Source of the DNA: Lingula anatina
Lineage: Eukaryota; Brachiopoda; Lingulata; Lingulida; Lingulidae
Assembly: GCF_001039355.2 (NCBI RefSeq)
Contig: NW_019775453.1
Coordinates: 273,043 to 337,042 of the forward strand
Length of the DNA: 64,000 nucleotides
Direction: 5' to 3'
The position numbers were made by a program, and so were the translations under genes. Numbering within the stretch: the first letter of the stretch is position 1; each line of letters begins with the position of its first letter. The notes beneath the pieces are model-generated. The model was not told the DNA's origin. It saw only the letters and a list, made by a program, of their open reading frames with translations, and did not search any database. This document shows, piece by piece, positions 1 to 10,843 of this stretch.

Positions 1-3000
1 CTATAGTATGTTGATTCTTAATCATCCTACTAAGAGATACTTATGACAGAGAAACTCACTTTAAAATTACTATAAAATCACAAAACACAATTTCAACAAA
101 CAGTCCTATAAGCACATCTATTCATCATTAGTATTTACGATTAATTACAGGATTTTGGAAGAGGTAAATTCTCATCATGTTCCCTGCCTTTCAAAATTGA
201 ATCCCAAAATTATGCTAACATGTAAATAACACAAAAACAGTGTTAAACATTTCACATGCACTGAATAAACTTACACACACATTTGGGCTTCTTTTCATTT
301 TAGGCACATACAATTCAAGGCACTGAAAAAATCCATTCAGAGCAAATTAGAGTAAAGTTGTTCACTGCAAAATTTACAATCCAGTGCTTTAAATATCAGC
401 ATTCACTGGAATTTTGTTTATCTGATACTGTGGCAAATGCTAAGTGTCACAATTTCCCATTACCATATACGCTGTGCAATATGCAGTAAAGCACTAAAAT
501 ATACAATTAAAGATAATTCTTTACCTTTAAAACAATATATACCACATCACATCTAATACATATGATTACCAGAATATTTATAAAATTAAGAATATTACCA
601 CACTTTTAATCACACAATAAATGTTGTTATTTCATGTTATGTGCAAACCTGTTACTTTAATAGCCCAGCAAATCTGAATTTTACTTTGATCTCAAAAATA
701 CAACAAAAAGAAGATATGTGCCCATAATTTTGCAGTGTATCTTTTCATAATGAATTCACTTCTCAGCATTTTTATTCCCTGGCATATACATCTCTCTGAC
801 CACATTTTGTCTTATCCTATGAGTAATACCAGTTTACAAATCAACATATTTATTTCAGTATCTGACGGTACCCTTGGAACTATTGATCTTTTATTAGATG
901 CACAGAATCTAGTTTACTGTAAACCAAAACAAGTAGGTGTGAGCAAAAATTTAATATCATGATGCTGTTAATGTAAATCAATTTATAAAAGGTCATCAGA
1001 CCACTTCAGTTACACAACTGTAAATCAATTGCTATTAATGTTCTGTGAATCACTACTGACTGACAAACAATCAATGCACTGCTCTCTGTTTAAAAATGGT
1101 GTGGATCTGAAACAACAAGTTCTATAAATAACAGTTCTTTATGAATAGTTTCATAAAGAAGCCTATGCAAGTAATATGGTCAGTAAATCTGTTAAGAGAC
1201 ACAAACCTAGCAGGGGTTTCAGTTGAACTTCCTATTGCAGTGTACTCCTGAACACCAAACAGTTGGTTACCTGAAATGCACCTTTAAGGAGAAAGGTGGC
1301 CAGTAGGAAGAATCTTGTTCATGGACACTATCAAGAATGTACCAATGACACTATGCAGAGGGCTGGCTGCCAGTGGGTCTTGACCTCTGTGGCCTCAAGT
1401 TCAAATCAAGCTCCCGTCTTACTATGGTACAGCTTGCAATGTTTACTGGGATACACCTTACTCCCTCCTGTCCTGTCAAACTGTTTACGTGATGTGTCCT
1501 AAAATGGCAGTCTCAACTGTTGTGCCTCAAATAAACAACTATGGTAAAATACCTGAAAATAATAAACATATATGCTTAGGCATTTAGTTTTTCTATTATG
1601 CATTGGTGGAGCAATAATAATATATTGCGAAATCACAAAATGGCTGTATTATGTCAAGAACATTATTTATCAATTGTGTCTGGCAATAAAACTGGTTTGC
1701 TAGTCGTAATCACTAAAAGATTTTATCTTAGATTTATGTCGACACAGGTGTGTAAAAACTTTGTAGTGACTCATGTTCTCCTTGGCAATATATTTCATAA
1801 TGCTGTGCACAAGTATTCCCTTAAAACTCATTTAAAACTATTGAGAACGGAGGACATACACAGGAAATTGTTTGTGGCGTATTGTGCATTATTTGGTAGC
1901 TGCTTTACAATTTTTATAACCAGTTGACTAAACTTTTAGTTTGGGATGCAACCAACAACAATTTAAACTTGAAAGAAAATGTGATAGAAGAATATATTTC
2001 TTTCATCTTCCCATAAACAGAACTATAACTACTAATTCAGTTTCTTGAAGCATATTATCTTTTCTTATAGATTGCACTCCGTGGTTGCCAAATCCATTGT
2101 GTAAATGCAACATTATGAGTAACAGCGTTTGTGTAACAGTCTGCCTTAGAACAGCTCACATTCACAGACTACATTCATAAATCTTTTTCTATAAGCTGAT
2201 GCCAACACAACTTCATGCTACGACTGTTTGTTTGCTATTCCAGAGCCTTTTTACTATAAAAAGAAGCCTTTCATTTTGGTTGGGAATTATGCTCATAAAT
2301 CATTCACAAAATGAGCTTCATTGTTATCTCAGCTAATGTTTGGACAGGCGGAAACCATGGTTGCACTATGCACTGCTGCTTCTTTTTTTAATGACATTTT
2401 CCAGCACTTGCAATATGCAAAATTCAAAGGCTGCCACTGGTAATCTTGTAAACCCAAGTTACACAACCAAGCAAGATAGATTGCAAAACTTGAAAACTAA
2501 TGTACCAACTGTAAACATATCAAACTTATCAAATCAAAAGATCACTCTCCACGGATCACTTATTTTAAGACTTAATGATTGCACCTGAGTATACATCCTT
2601 TTGACTAAAATAACAATTTATTCAAGGCTAAATACTATAAAATGCACTAACAATTAAGTTCCTATTCAGTCACCTATGCTTTCCCTCTTATACTTATTCT
2701 AGCTTGGGTAGCCATCTCCTACAAGGCACTAAGCCATATTTGCAATCTGTAAATGTCAGCCTTATCACACTAAAAATAACCCGTCGCAATATAATTCCAT
2801 AGATTGAGTAAGAATGGCAGAAAAATATGGCCTCTAAAATATTTAACTATTAGAAAGCAAAAACGTCTAAATAACAACAAAGTGTTCTTGGAATAATGAG
2901 CAGATATGATTGCTAGCAAATGTTTGATCTAAATGTCAAAAACAGATGTGCATCGTGAAGGGGAAGGGGGTGGATAACTGAAAACATAGATCATATGTCA

Positions 3001-5847
3001 AATAAAAGTAATTTGTCAATACATGTGTGGAGTGGCTGCCAAAATCATCAGACTGGCAAAGTGAATTAAAACAAGTCTTATGAGATATTGAAACTGTGCA
3101 AATATTAAATATACTTAAGTCTATAAAAAGAGCTCCAATATAGCTGTATGCTACACACACGTACAAGTTCTTAAAGCACAAGAAATCAATGACATGACCC
3201 ACGCTGAATGGGAAGCCCTGATAAAAAAAAGACAATATTCAATTTCCTGAACACAGTCAAAAGAAGAAGACATTTCACATATGGGAGATATCCATACTTC
3301 AAATGCTGATTATTGCCATTTGAAGGGAAATATCATATTCTGGGACCTAAAAATGGGCTCTACAATTGAATGAAATGGAAATTCAAGTCATTTTATGTCA
3401 TTTTGATCACTTCAGGGGTTAACGAGAGGAGCAGGGGGTTATCAAACAGGTATTGACAGATCTCACATGAACTTTAATTGTTCATCATAATGCTGGTTAG
3501 AGCAGAGACGTCAATGGTATTTGGCATGCTTTGCTGTGGGTGGAGATCTACATTTGCACCACTGACAACAACATCAGGTTGATGTCCCCATTTTTTTTCC
3601 CTGAAGTGATCAAAATGTGCAGAAAAATACTACATAAGACTAGAAATTATCTTTTTATTGTATTTTGGGACCCAGAAAGTGACATTCACCTCTAAGTAGT
3701 TATACTAAGAAAGAAAAAACATAAAGCCAAATGAATAATGTTTCCTAAAACCCTTGGGGGAAATAACATATGACAAATAAGGAATTTGATAACAATTTCT
3801 GACTGGTTTACAACAAATGTAAGACTTAACGAGCCTTGCATCATGGAAAATTAAACATATTCCACCAACACAAACGATGTCCTTTAAATGACCTCTAAGC
3901 CAGAAGCTGACAAAAACACTAGTGAATAAACTACACTTAAAGGGAGACCTATTTTACAGCTGATAAACGGCAAATGATACATGCTCAAGTTGAATGACGA
4001 TTGCCCAATCTATCTTTCCAATGCCGGCTTAAACACTTAGGAACAACACTTCCAAGCCAATATAGAACCGTTTTCTCCCAAATGAGTTGTTTTCATATTC
4101 AGTCCTGCTTTAGAGGTATGGCAATTACACACAAGGGGCATCAAAGCCAAAGCCACTGGGATATTGCCCATGCAAGCTTTAACTCCAGTTTCATTGAGAA
4201 AGGCATGGAATCCTCATTCCACAAACAATAGCTATGTTTGTCTGTGGCTAATAAAACTACTTTATTTAAGACCCTACCTGGTATCAAAGCCATTAGGCTT
4301 CAATGTCCTCCCTGAGTATCAGTGTTCTGTACTCTTTAATCCAGCATGTGCTCTGTAACCCAATATCATTGATTCAGAGAAAAGTTTACATAAGACTCTT
4401 AAAACTCATTGCCATTGCCCCAATTGTCAAGACACCCACCCCCTCCCCCCAAAGAGAATACAATCCTAGCATTTTGGAAAACTTCTGACATCTGTCTGTA
4501 TGTCTATTAGACTAGATATACACTTAGCATTACCATTTCACTTTCCATCACTTTTTCTCAGCCACTCTGTGGTCAAGTGTTATCATTTGCAGACAACTGC
4601 AACATTACTGAACAGGACACTTCGAAGATATTAAAATGACAGGTAGTGTTTCAGGAAAAGTGAAAATATGAAATAATCATCCAGGTTACTGATTCTATAT
4701 GCTACTTATGTCTGAAGAAGGAGTAATACTGTTGTGACATTCTGAATCTAGCTGAAGACAACATTGTATCACTGTACTGCTTTTTAACCATACTGATTTC
4801 TAGTGAGAATTTTTCCAAAAAAAATTGAATTTTAAATGATCTTTGAAAATTCTTGATCAGTCATTAAAGTTGTTTTCTATCCAATTTTATTTCTCTTAAA
4901 ACAGTCATAGGAACATTCTCTCAAAAAAGTCCCAAAATTTTTAATAGCATCAAATATTCAAGTCTTCTCTGGTACACATTAAAGGCACATAATGATCGTT
5001 TGATATTTATATAGATTTTTACTTTAATTTGGGAGATTTTAACTCTATTATCTTCATCAACAAGATATACCATATCCCAAACTGTTCACTGACTTATGAT
5101 CCAAAACCCCCTTCTTGTTAGTTCTTAGTATTAAAGTTGCTATTGTTATTGACATAAGGACTGAATAAATTTTCCTTGTGAAAGAAAAAATAAAAATTTT
5201 GAACAGAAATACAGGTCCATAGAGCTTATTTTCTCAACAGTTTCAGATAGGGCATACCTTGATGATGAAGGGAAGTTAGCTGAAATTTCCCAGAAAATTC
5301 TTATTTTTGCTATGTTAAGATCTAACAAGCAATGTACACCTTAAATTGATTCTTTTCCTGGAAGAATTCTTCATACACTGAACAAATATGACATGCATAT
5401 CTAAATGAAGGTTTTAATCAGACTGGCATTTACCCCATTGCCATTATGAAGGCAATTTTTCTGTTGTTTAGAACAATGTGCTTGGAGCCATCTTTGACTA
5501 GTCTTAATGAGTGTCATGACATAAGTCTTGAATACTCATCATGGAAGATGTTGGTGAATTAGTACTGCTTCATTACACTGATAAGGTTCAATAACTGATC
5601 TTGGGAGTGAAATGCTTTCCTCTAAAGAGATATAATCTTCATGTATAGTAAATTGCAGAACAGGATAGCATAAAATTTATCTACCATTTAAAATTTAACT
5701 GAGTAAGACACATCGGTCTGAAAAAGATGGTTTTACTAAAAGATTTCTGACTTCTTCAAAATTTATGGTATTACCATGACCATTTGTTGTATAAATAAAA
5801 CAATAAAAATTCTATAGATCACTGAAAAAAGGGGAAAAATAACATAC
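1..5847. other. Kir 3' flank, no recognised gene
   Basis: This stretch is AT-rich and has short open frames only, none of which resembles a known protein. It lies downstream of the Kir stop codon, so part of it may be Kir 3' UTR or contain a 3' UTR exon if the donor after the stop is used. The only structure I could support in it is the inverted repeat at 3338-3677. Confidence 0.6.
3338..3677. repeat. Nested inverted repeat, MITE-like
   Basis: Outer arms of about 15 bp (3338-3352 and 3663-3677, core CTGGGACC/GGGACCCAG) enclose a second, nearly perfect 18-bp pair (3400-3417, ATTTTGATCACTTCAGGG, against 3599-3616). The layout suggests an old foldback transposon. A structured element in the Kir 3' transcript is an alternative, because the site lies downstream of Kir in its direction of transcription. 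No target-site duplication was recognised. Confidence 0.5.
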
Positions 5848-5848
5848 C
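5846..5848 (-). other. Possible splice donor just after Kir stop
   Basis: On the minus strand the sequence reads TAG/GTATGT about 10 nt past the TGA stop, with the exon end at 5848. This is a good donor match. If used, Kir has an intron in its 3' UTR. Being within 50 nt of the stop, it would not be expected to trigger nonsense-mediated decay. No partner acceptor was identified. Confidence 0.35.
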
Positions 5849-5857
5849 TATTGCTGT

Positions 5858-7303
5858 TCAATAAAAAGCTGGTTCATCATTGCCTCCAGAGCTTCTTATA
5901 GAACCCATCCTGGCTATAGGCTCCAAGTCATCAGCAAAGTCATGATCAGTGGTTTGCACACAACCATTTTTCTTAAGAATATACGGACTTGGTAAAGGTG
6001 TATGGCTGGTTCTGGAACTTATAGTGGCTTCACTGGTAGAAGAGCTGTCATCTCCATCCATATAGCCATTATAACCCGTGTCTTCTTCATCCTCATCACC
6101 CATTTCTGCTAGCTCTTTAGCTGAACAGGTGGGAGTATCCACTGGAACAGTGTTATGGAAGCGTGAGTAGTCCACCTGGTACTCGCCATTCTCCTTCTGG
6201 AATGTCACCAGGCGTTCAAAGCGATGGCCCCATAGGATTTCTCCTGGCAGGTATGAACTCCTGGCTTGTGTTGTCATTCCTGTGGACTCCACTATACCCT
6301 CTAGAATGACAATAAGTTCAAAGTTGTCTCTGTATAAGTCTTCTGCAGATATTTTCCAAAAGGGGCTGTTTTCATCTATGACATGGGTGACTATGAGAGG
6401 CCAGACCAGGAATAATCTATCCAAACCTGCATCAAAACCAAGGTTTATGTCAAACTGATGCAGAGGCATTACTTCGCCCTCCTTGGATAGTTTCTTTTTT
6501 ATCATGGCTGCACGCACATGAGCTTCAACGATGTGCGATTTTCTCATGTCCCCTACACGAAACAGAAGGCACAACTGCCCATCACGTTTGCATATAACAG
6601 CATTTTTGCTAAACATGAGTGTTTCCGCTCGTTTCTTAGGCCGTGCCAATTTGGCAAATACAATGCCAGTCATCATGGCTTGTACGATAACCCCAAAACA
6701 TGACTGCATCATCATAACGATAATGGCCTCTGGGCACGATGCTGTAGTATGGCGAGAACCATAGCCAATGGTGTGCTGGGTCTCTACTGAGAATAGTAGT
6801 GCAGTTGTGAATGAATACACTTCATTCACACATGGTTTCCAGTCGCTATCACCTTTCTGGTATGCTTCAATGTCTCCATGAGAAAATGCAATCAACCACC
6901 AAACCATTGCAAACACCAACCATGATAATACAAACCCCAAGACAAATATCATCAAACTATACCTCCATTTAATGTCAATCAGTGTGGTAAAAATATCTGC
7001 CAAGTAACGTCTCCTAAGTTTCTTAATGTTTGTATGCGATATGTTGCACTCTCCATTCTTGTACACAAGGCGACGCCGCATTCGCTTGGAATAACTTTTG
7101 GCCCCCCTGTGTAATAAAGGCCCGTTTGGAGACATAATCTGGCTGCGAGCAGCAAACTGCTGGTACGGATCTTTTAACTCGTTGTATGTGTTGTAGTCAT
7201 CCAACTTGACTTTATTATTTAAACCATCTGTATCTTGATTTCCTAGATCATGTAAAGGTAATGCATCTCTTGATCTATCTGTATCGTTTCCTCTTTCTTC
7301 CAT
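5858..7303 (-). CDS. Inward-rectifier potassium channel (Kir/KCNJ family)
   Basis: A 481-residue Kir subunit encoded by one uninterrupted exon. Such subunits form plasma-membrane tetramers that pass K+ inward and set resting potential. Visible landmarks: M1 at about residues 116-140; conserved extracellular cysteines C158 and C190; pore helix E174; selectivity filter TIGYG at 178-182 followed by R184; M2 at about 191-217; PIP2-contact basic run RPKKR at 221-225; cytoplasmic acidic-ring residues E260, D291, D295 and E335. Against Kir2.1 numbering the offset is a constant 36, so Q208 sits at the rectification site (D172) and H177 at T141. Phrases such as SPFWKIS and RYLADIFTTL look closest to Kir3, but the subfamily is unsure. 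The C-terminus has an acidic run (403-408) and ends AFY. The start is the only methionine giving a normal-length N-terminus. It lies about 13 kb (corrected) from the divergent PKHD1L1 gene. Confidence 0.95.
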   Translation of the reverse strand: MEERGNDTDRSRDALPLHDLGNQDTDGLNNKVKLDDYNTYNELKDPYQQFAARSQIMSPNGPLLHRGAKSYSKRMRRRLVYKNGECNISHTNIKKLRRRYLADIFTTLIDIKWRYSLMIFVLGFVLSWLVFAMVWWLIAFSHGDIEAYQKGDSDWKPCVNEVYSFTTALLFSVETQHTIGYGSRHTTASCPEAIIVMMMQSCFGVIVQAMMTGIVFAKLARPKKRAETLMFSKNAVICKRDGQLCLLFRVGDMRKSHIVEAHVRAAMIKKKLSKEGEVMPLHQFDINLGFDAGLDRLFLVWPLIVTHVIDENSPFWKISAEDLYRDNFELIVILEGIVESTGMTTQARSSYLPGEILWGHRFERLVTFQKENGEYQVDYSRFHNTVPVDTPTCSAKELAEMGDEDEEDTGYNGYMDGDDSSSTSEATISSRTSHTPLPSPYILKKNGCVQTTDHDFADDLEPIARMGSIRSSGGNDEPAFY

Positions 7304-7522
7304 TTTACACTTCGATCACAGACACGGTACGTACATGCACTTCTGAAGTACTATGCAGTTTTCTGTGTTCCTTGCATAACCATCTCCTGTTCATACAGAA
7401 TTTTTTAATGGATTTCCCCAGCAAAAGTAAACTTTTACTCCAGTACTGATGTCACGTCTTACTGATTGCAACACCTCAGTTGATCGCATCTGGCTGTCTT
7501 ACATCACTTCTGCTTGATGCTC
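7304..7522 (-). other. Kir 5' UTR exon segment with splice acceptor
   Basis: Upstream of the Kir ATG on the minus strand, the sequence runs without a better start to a strong polypyrimidine tract and TTTTTAG/GAGC acceptor, placing the exon boundary at 7522. The same site recurs at 9024 in the duplicated copy. This implies at least one further non-coding 5' exon at higher coordinates, which I could not find. Confidence 0.55.
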
Positions 7523-7606
7523 CTAAAAAGAAAAACAAACAGATACTCATTAGTTGAATGTTTTCAAACTCGTACATGAGCCGTACATGAGCCGAGAAAG
7601 TTCATG

Positions 7607-7607
7607 N
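7607..7607. other. Single-n assembly junction 1
   Basis: An isolated 'n' where the sequence jumps from Kir upstream sequence back into the middle of the Kir CDS. The last 1501 bases before it equal the first 1501 bases after it, so it joins two contigs whose overlap was never merged. Confidence 0.9.
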
Positions 7608-9108
7608 CTGCTAGCTCTTTAGCTGAACAGGTGGGAGTATCCACTGGAACAGTGTTATGGAAGCGTGAGTAGTCCACCTGGTACTCGCCATTCTCCTTCT
7701 GGAATGTCACCAGGCGTTCAAAGCGATGGCCCCATAGGATTTCTCCTGGCAGGTATGAACTCCTGGCTTGTGTTGTCATTCCTGTGGACTCCACTATACC
7801 CTCTAGAATGACAATAAGTTCAAAGTTGTCTCTGTATAAGTCTTCTGCAGATATTTTCCAAAAGGGGCTGTTTTCATCTATGACATGGGTGACTATGAGA
7901 GGCCAGACCAGGAATAATCTATCCAAACCTGCATCAAAACCAAGGTTTATGTCAAACTGATGCAGAGGCATTACTTCGCCCTCCTTGGATAGTTTCTTTT
8001 TTATCATGGCTGCACGCACATGAGCTTCAACGATGTGCGATTTTCTCATGTCCCCTACACGAAACAGAAGGCACAACTGCCCATCACGTTTGCATATAAC
8101 AGCATTTTTGCTAAACATGAGTGTTTCCGCTCGTTTCTTAGGCCGTGCCAATTTGGCAAATACAATGCCAGTCATCATGGCTTGTACGATAACCCCAAAA
8201 CATGACTGCATCATCATAACGATAATGGCCTCTGGGCACGATGCTGTAGTATGGCGAGAACCATAGCCAATGGTGTGCTGGGTCTCTACTGAGAATAGTA
8301 GTGCAGTTGTGAATGAATACACTTCATTCACACATGGTTTCCAGTCGCTATCACCTTTCTGGTATGCTTCAATGTCTCCATGAGAAAATGCAATCAACCA
8401 CCAAACCATTGCAAACACCAACCATGATAATACAAACCCCAAGACAAATATCATCAAACTATACCTCCATTTAATGTCAATCAGTGTGGTAAAAATATCT
8501 GCCAAGTAACGTCTCCTAAGTTTCTTAATGTTTGTATGCGATATGTTGCACTCTCCATTCTTGTACACAAGGCGACGCCGCATTCGCTTGGAATAACTTT
8601 TGGCCCCCCTGTGTAATAAAGGCCCGTTTGGAGACATAATCTGGCTGCGAGCAGCAAACTGCTGGTACGGATCTTTTAACTCGTTGTATGTGTTGTAGTC
8701 ATCCAACTTGACTTTATTATTTAAACCATCTGTATCTTGATTTCCTAGATCATGTAAAGGTAATGCATCTCTTGATCTATCTGTATCGTTTCCTCTTTCT
8801 TCCATTTTACACTTCGATCACAGACACGGTACGTACATGCACTTCTGAAGTACTATGCAGTTTTCTGTGTTCCTTGCATAACCATCTCCTGTTCATACAG
8901 AATTTTTTAATGGATTTCCCCAGCAAAAGTAAACTTTTACTCCAGTACTGATGTCACGTCTTACTGATTGCAACACCTCAGTTGATCGCATCTGGCTGTC
9001 TTACATCACTTCTGCTTGATGCTCCTAAAAAGAAAAACAAACAGATACTCATTAGTTGAATGTTTTCAAACTCGTACATGAGCCGTACATGAGCCGAGAA
9101 AGTTCATG
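7608..9108 (-). other. Repeat of 6106-7606 with a truncated second Kir copy
   Basis: This block repeats 6106-7606 at a constant offset of 1502. It contains Kir codons 1 to about 399 (7608-8805 on the minus strand) and the 5' UTR exon (8806-9024). The frame then crosses the 'n' into unrelated sequence and stops, losing the acidic C-terminal tail of about 80 residues. The encoded residues match the first copy throughout, and non-coding sequence that I compared also matches. Real duplicates normally drift first in UTR and intron sequence, and the block begins exactly at an 'n'. I read it as an assembly overlap and not as a second gene. Confidence 0.9.
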
Positions 9109-9310
9109 ACTGATGCGCCTCTGGGAGAATGATCAATAAAGATCAAAGAGGAAGAAACCACCAGTTCTTTGTGAGGAGACATCTTACTTAACAGATTACT
9201 GAGAGATGAAAATGGACATCTTTTCTCTTACCTCATTTGTGCATTGGAAAAAATAATGTGATATTGGGGATATTTAGTTTCATCTAAACGTTGAAAAATA
9301 TTATATCCCG

Positions 9311-9354
9311 TTATGTAAATCACCAACACTAAGGAGTATTGGTGATCCACATAA
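9311..9354. repeat. Short hairpin, 20-bp arms
   Basis: TTATGTAAATCACCAACACT at 9311-9330 pairs with 9335-9354 across a 4-base AAGG loop, with three mismatches. It is too short for an ordinary microRNA precursor and no wider pairing is obvious. It may be a remnant of a palindromic element. Confidence 0.45.
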
Positions 9355-10772
9355 TGAATCTCCCAATAAAATCTCCTATACATGATACAAAACATCCTTA
9401 GCCTCAATTGCATTTTTCATTGTTAATCCCAGGAAAGTGTCTGAAATTCCTTGAAAAGCCTGTTCATTAAATCAGTGTGCTAGCTTCAAGAGAGCCAAAA
9501 ATATATCTCATCAAATTTCAGTGCTATCTGTAAATTTTCCTTTACATTAGCCTATTTACCGTATATCAGTAATCCCCCTACTTACTTTTCTGTATCTAGA
9601 TCATGGAAACAAAATCCGAATTTCCCCAGTAAATCAGCATACCTCTGCTTCCATTTGTTACATAATAAATTAACAAAATAAAAACGATGAAAGTATGAAA
9701 ATGGAGCAGGTTAGGATCCTTAATGGCAGGTATAAGTCATTCCCTGGCTTGCAAATAATAGGTAAATTATAGGCCCGATTCTTAGAATGAACAGATCATT
9801 AGCATTCATACAGTGAGATAACGAGTCTTATATAATATAGTTCCAAGGAAATAAAAATTTATCACTGGCCTCCCCATAGTAACAGCGGCGAACTTTGAAA
9901 CCTAAGTCAAATTAAAATGAATGACGTAAGACTGGGCTGGTAGAGATTTTGTCATCTATGCCTACTGTACGTACTTAAGGCATGATGGCTGAAAGAATTA
10001 AAAAAAAAAATCAATATCAGATAACGCAATGTTGTTGTAATCTGATTTCAAACAAGTTTTGATATATTTCTAATAGTGACTCAGGATTAAAAGTCTTGTA
10101 AATTGTCATTAGCAACAAAAACTGTAGTCCGCATACGTAATATGTTTTATTGCACCATCTCACCTTTTGCATATGCAAGCAGCTTAAGTTGACATCATTT
10201 TCAGTGTCTTTTACTGTGCTATCATTTGCCATCAAATCTGAATGACCATACAAGAGCTTTATAGCTGTCTACAAAACTATGCTTGACAAGAAATACTTTA
10301 CCCATTTTATAAATGTTTACTGCCTCTTTGCAAAATACTTAATAGGACTTAGTAAGGGTAGCAGCAGTAACAGTGTTTACTAACTCAGCAGCAGTGCCCA
10401 TTTCTTAACATGTATCTAGGTTCAGTTGCTATAAAAAAAAGGATTAAGCAATAGCAGAACAAACTACCCAAAAGAGAACTGATTCATCCATCCACCAGAG
10501 AGCCGATCTAAAACTACAGCTGCAATGCATGCTCCAGGGTAACTTAAAGCGTTTCAATAAAACAGATTGATAAATCATGCTGGCTGCTTCACATGTAGTC
10601 CTTTGTAGTGTTTGGTATAATGTATTACTTGGGTTTCTATAAAGGTTTCCCATGTCTATTAGAGACAAGAGACATTCATGTCCAGTGAAATAATATGTTT
10701 GTTTCATAGGGACGGTCATTTCTTATACTCATTTTAAATGTGCCATGTTTCATGCCATGTACAAAGAGGAGC

Positions 10773-10776
<4 letters not shown>

Positions 10777-10838
<62 letters not shown>
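10777..10838. repeat. (TA)n microsatellite
   Basis: About 30 uninterrupted TA dinucleotides. Confidence 0.95.

Positions 10839-10843
<5 letters not shown>

Noticed and set aside
7564-8805. A second, divergent Kir channel with a different C-terminus.
   Set aside because: The different tail is produced by reading across the 'n' at 7607 into the end of the previous contig.
9311-9354. MicroRNA precursor.
   Set aside because: The hairpin is only 44 nt with a 4-base loop, shorter than a normal precursor, and pairing does not extend outward convincingly.
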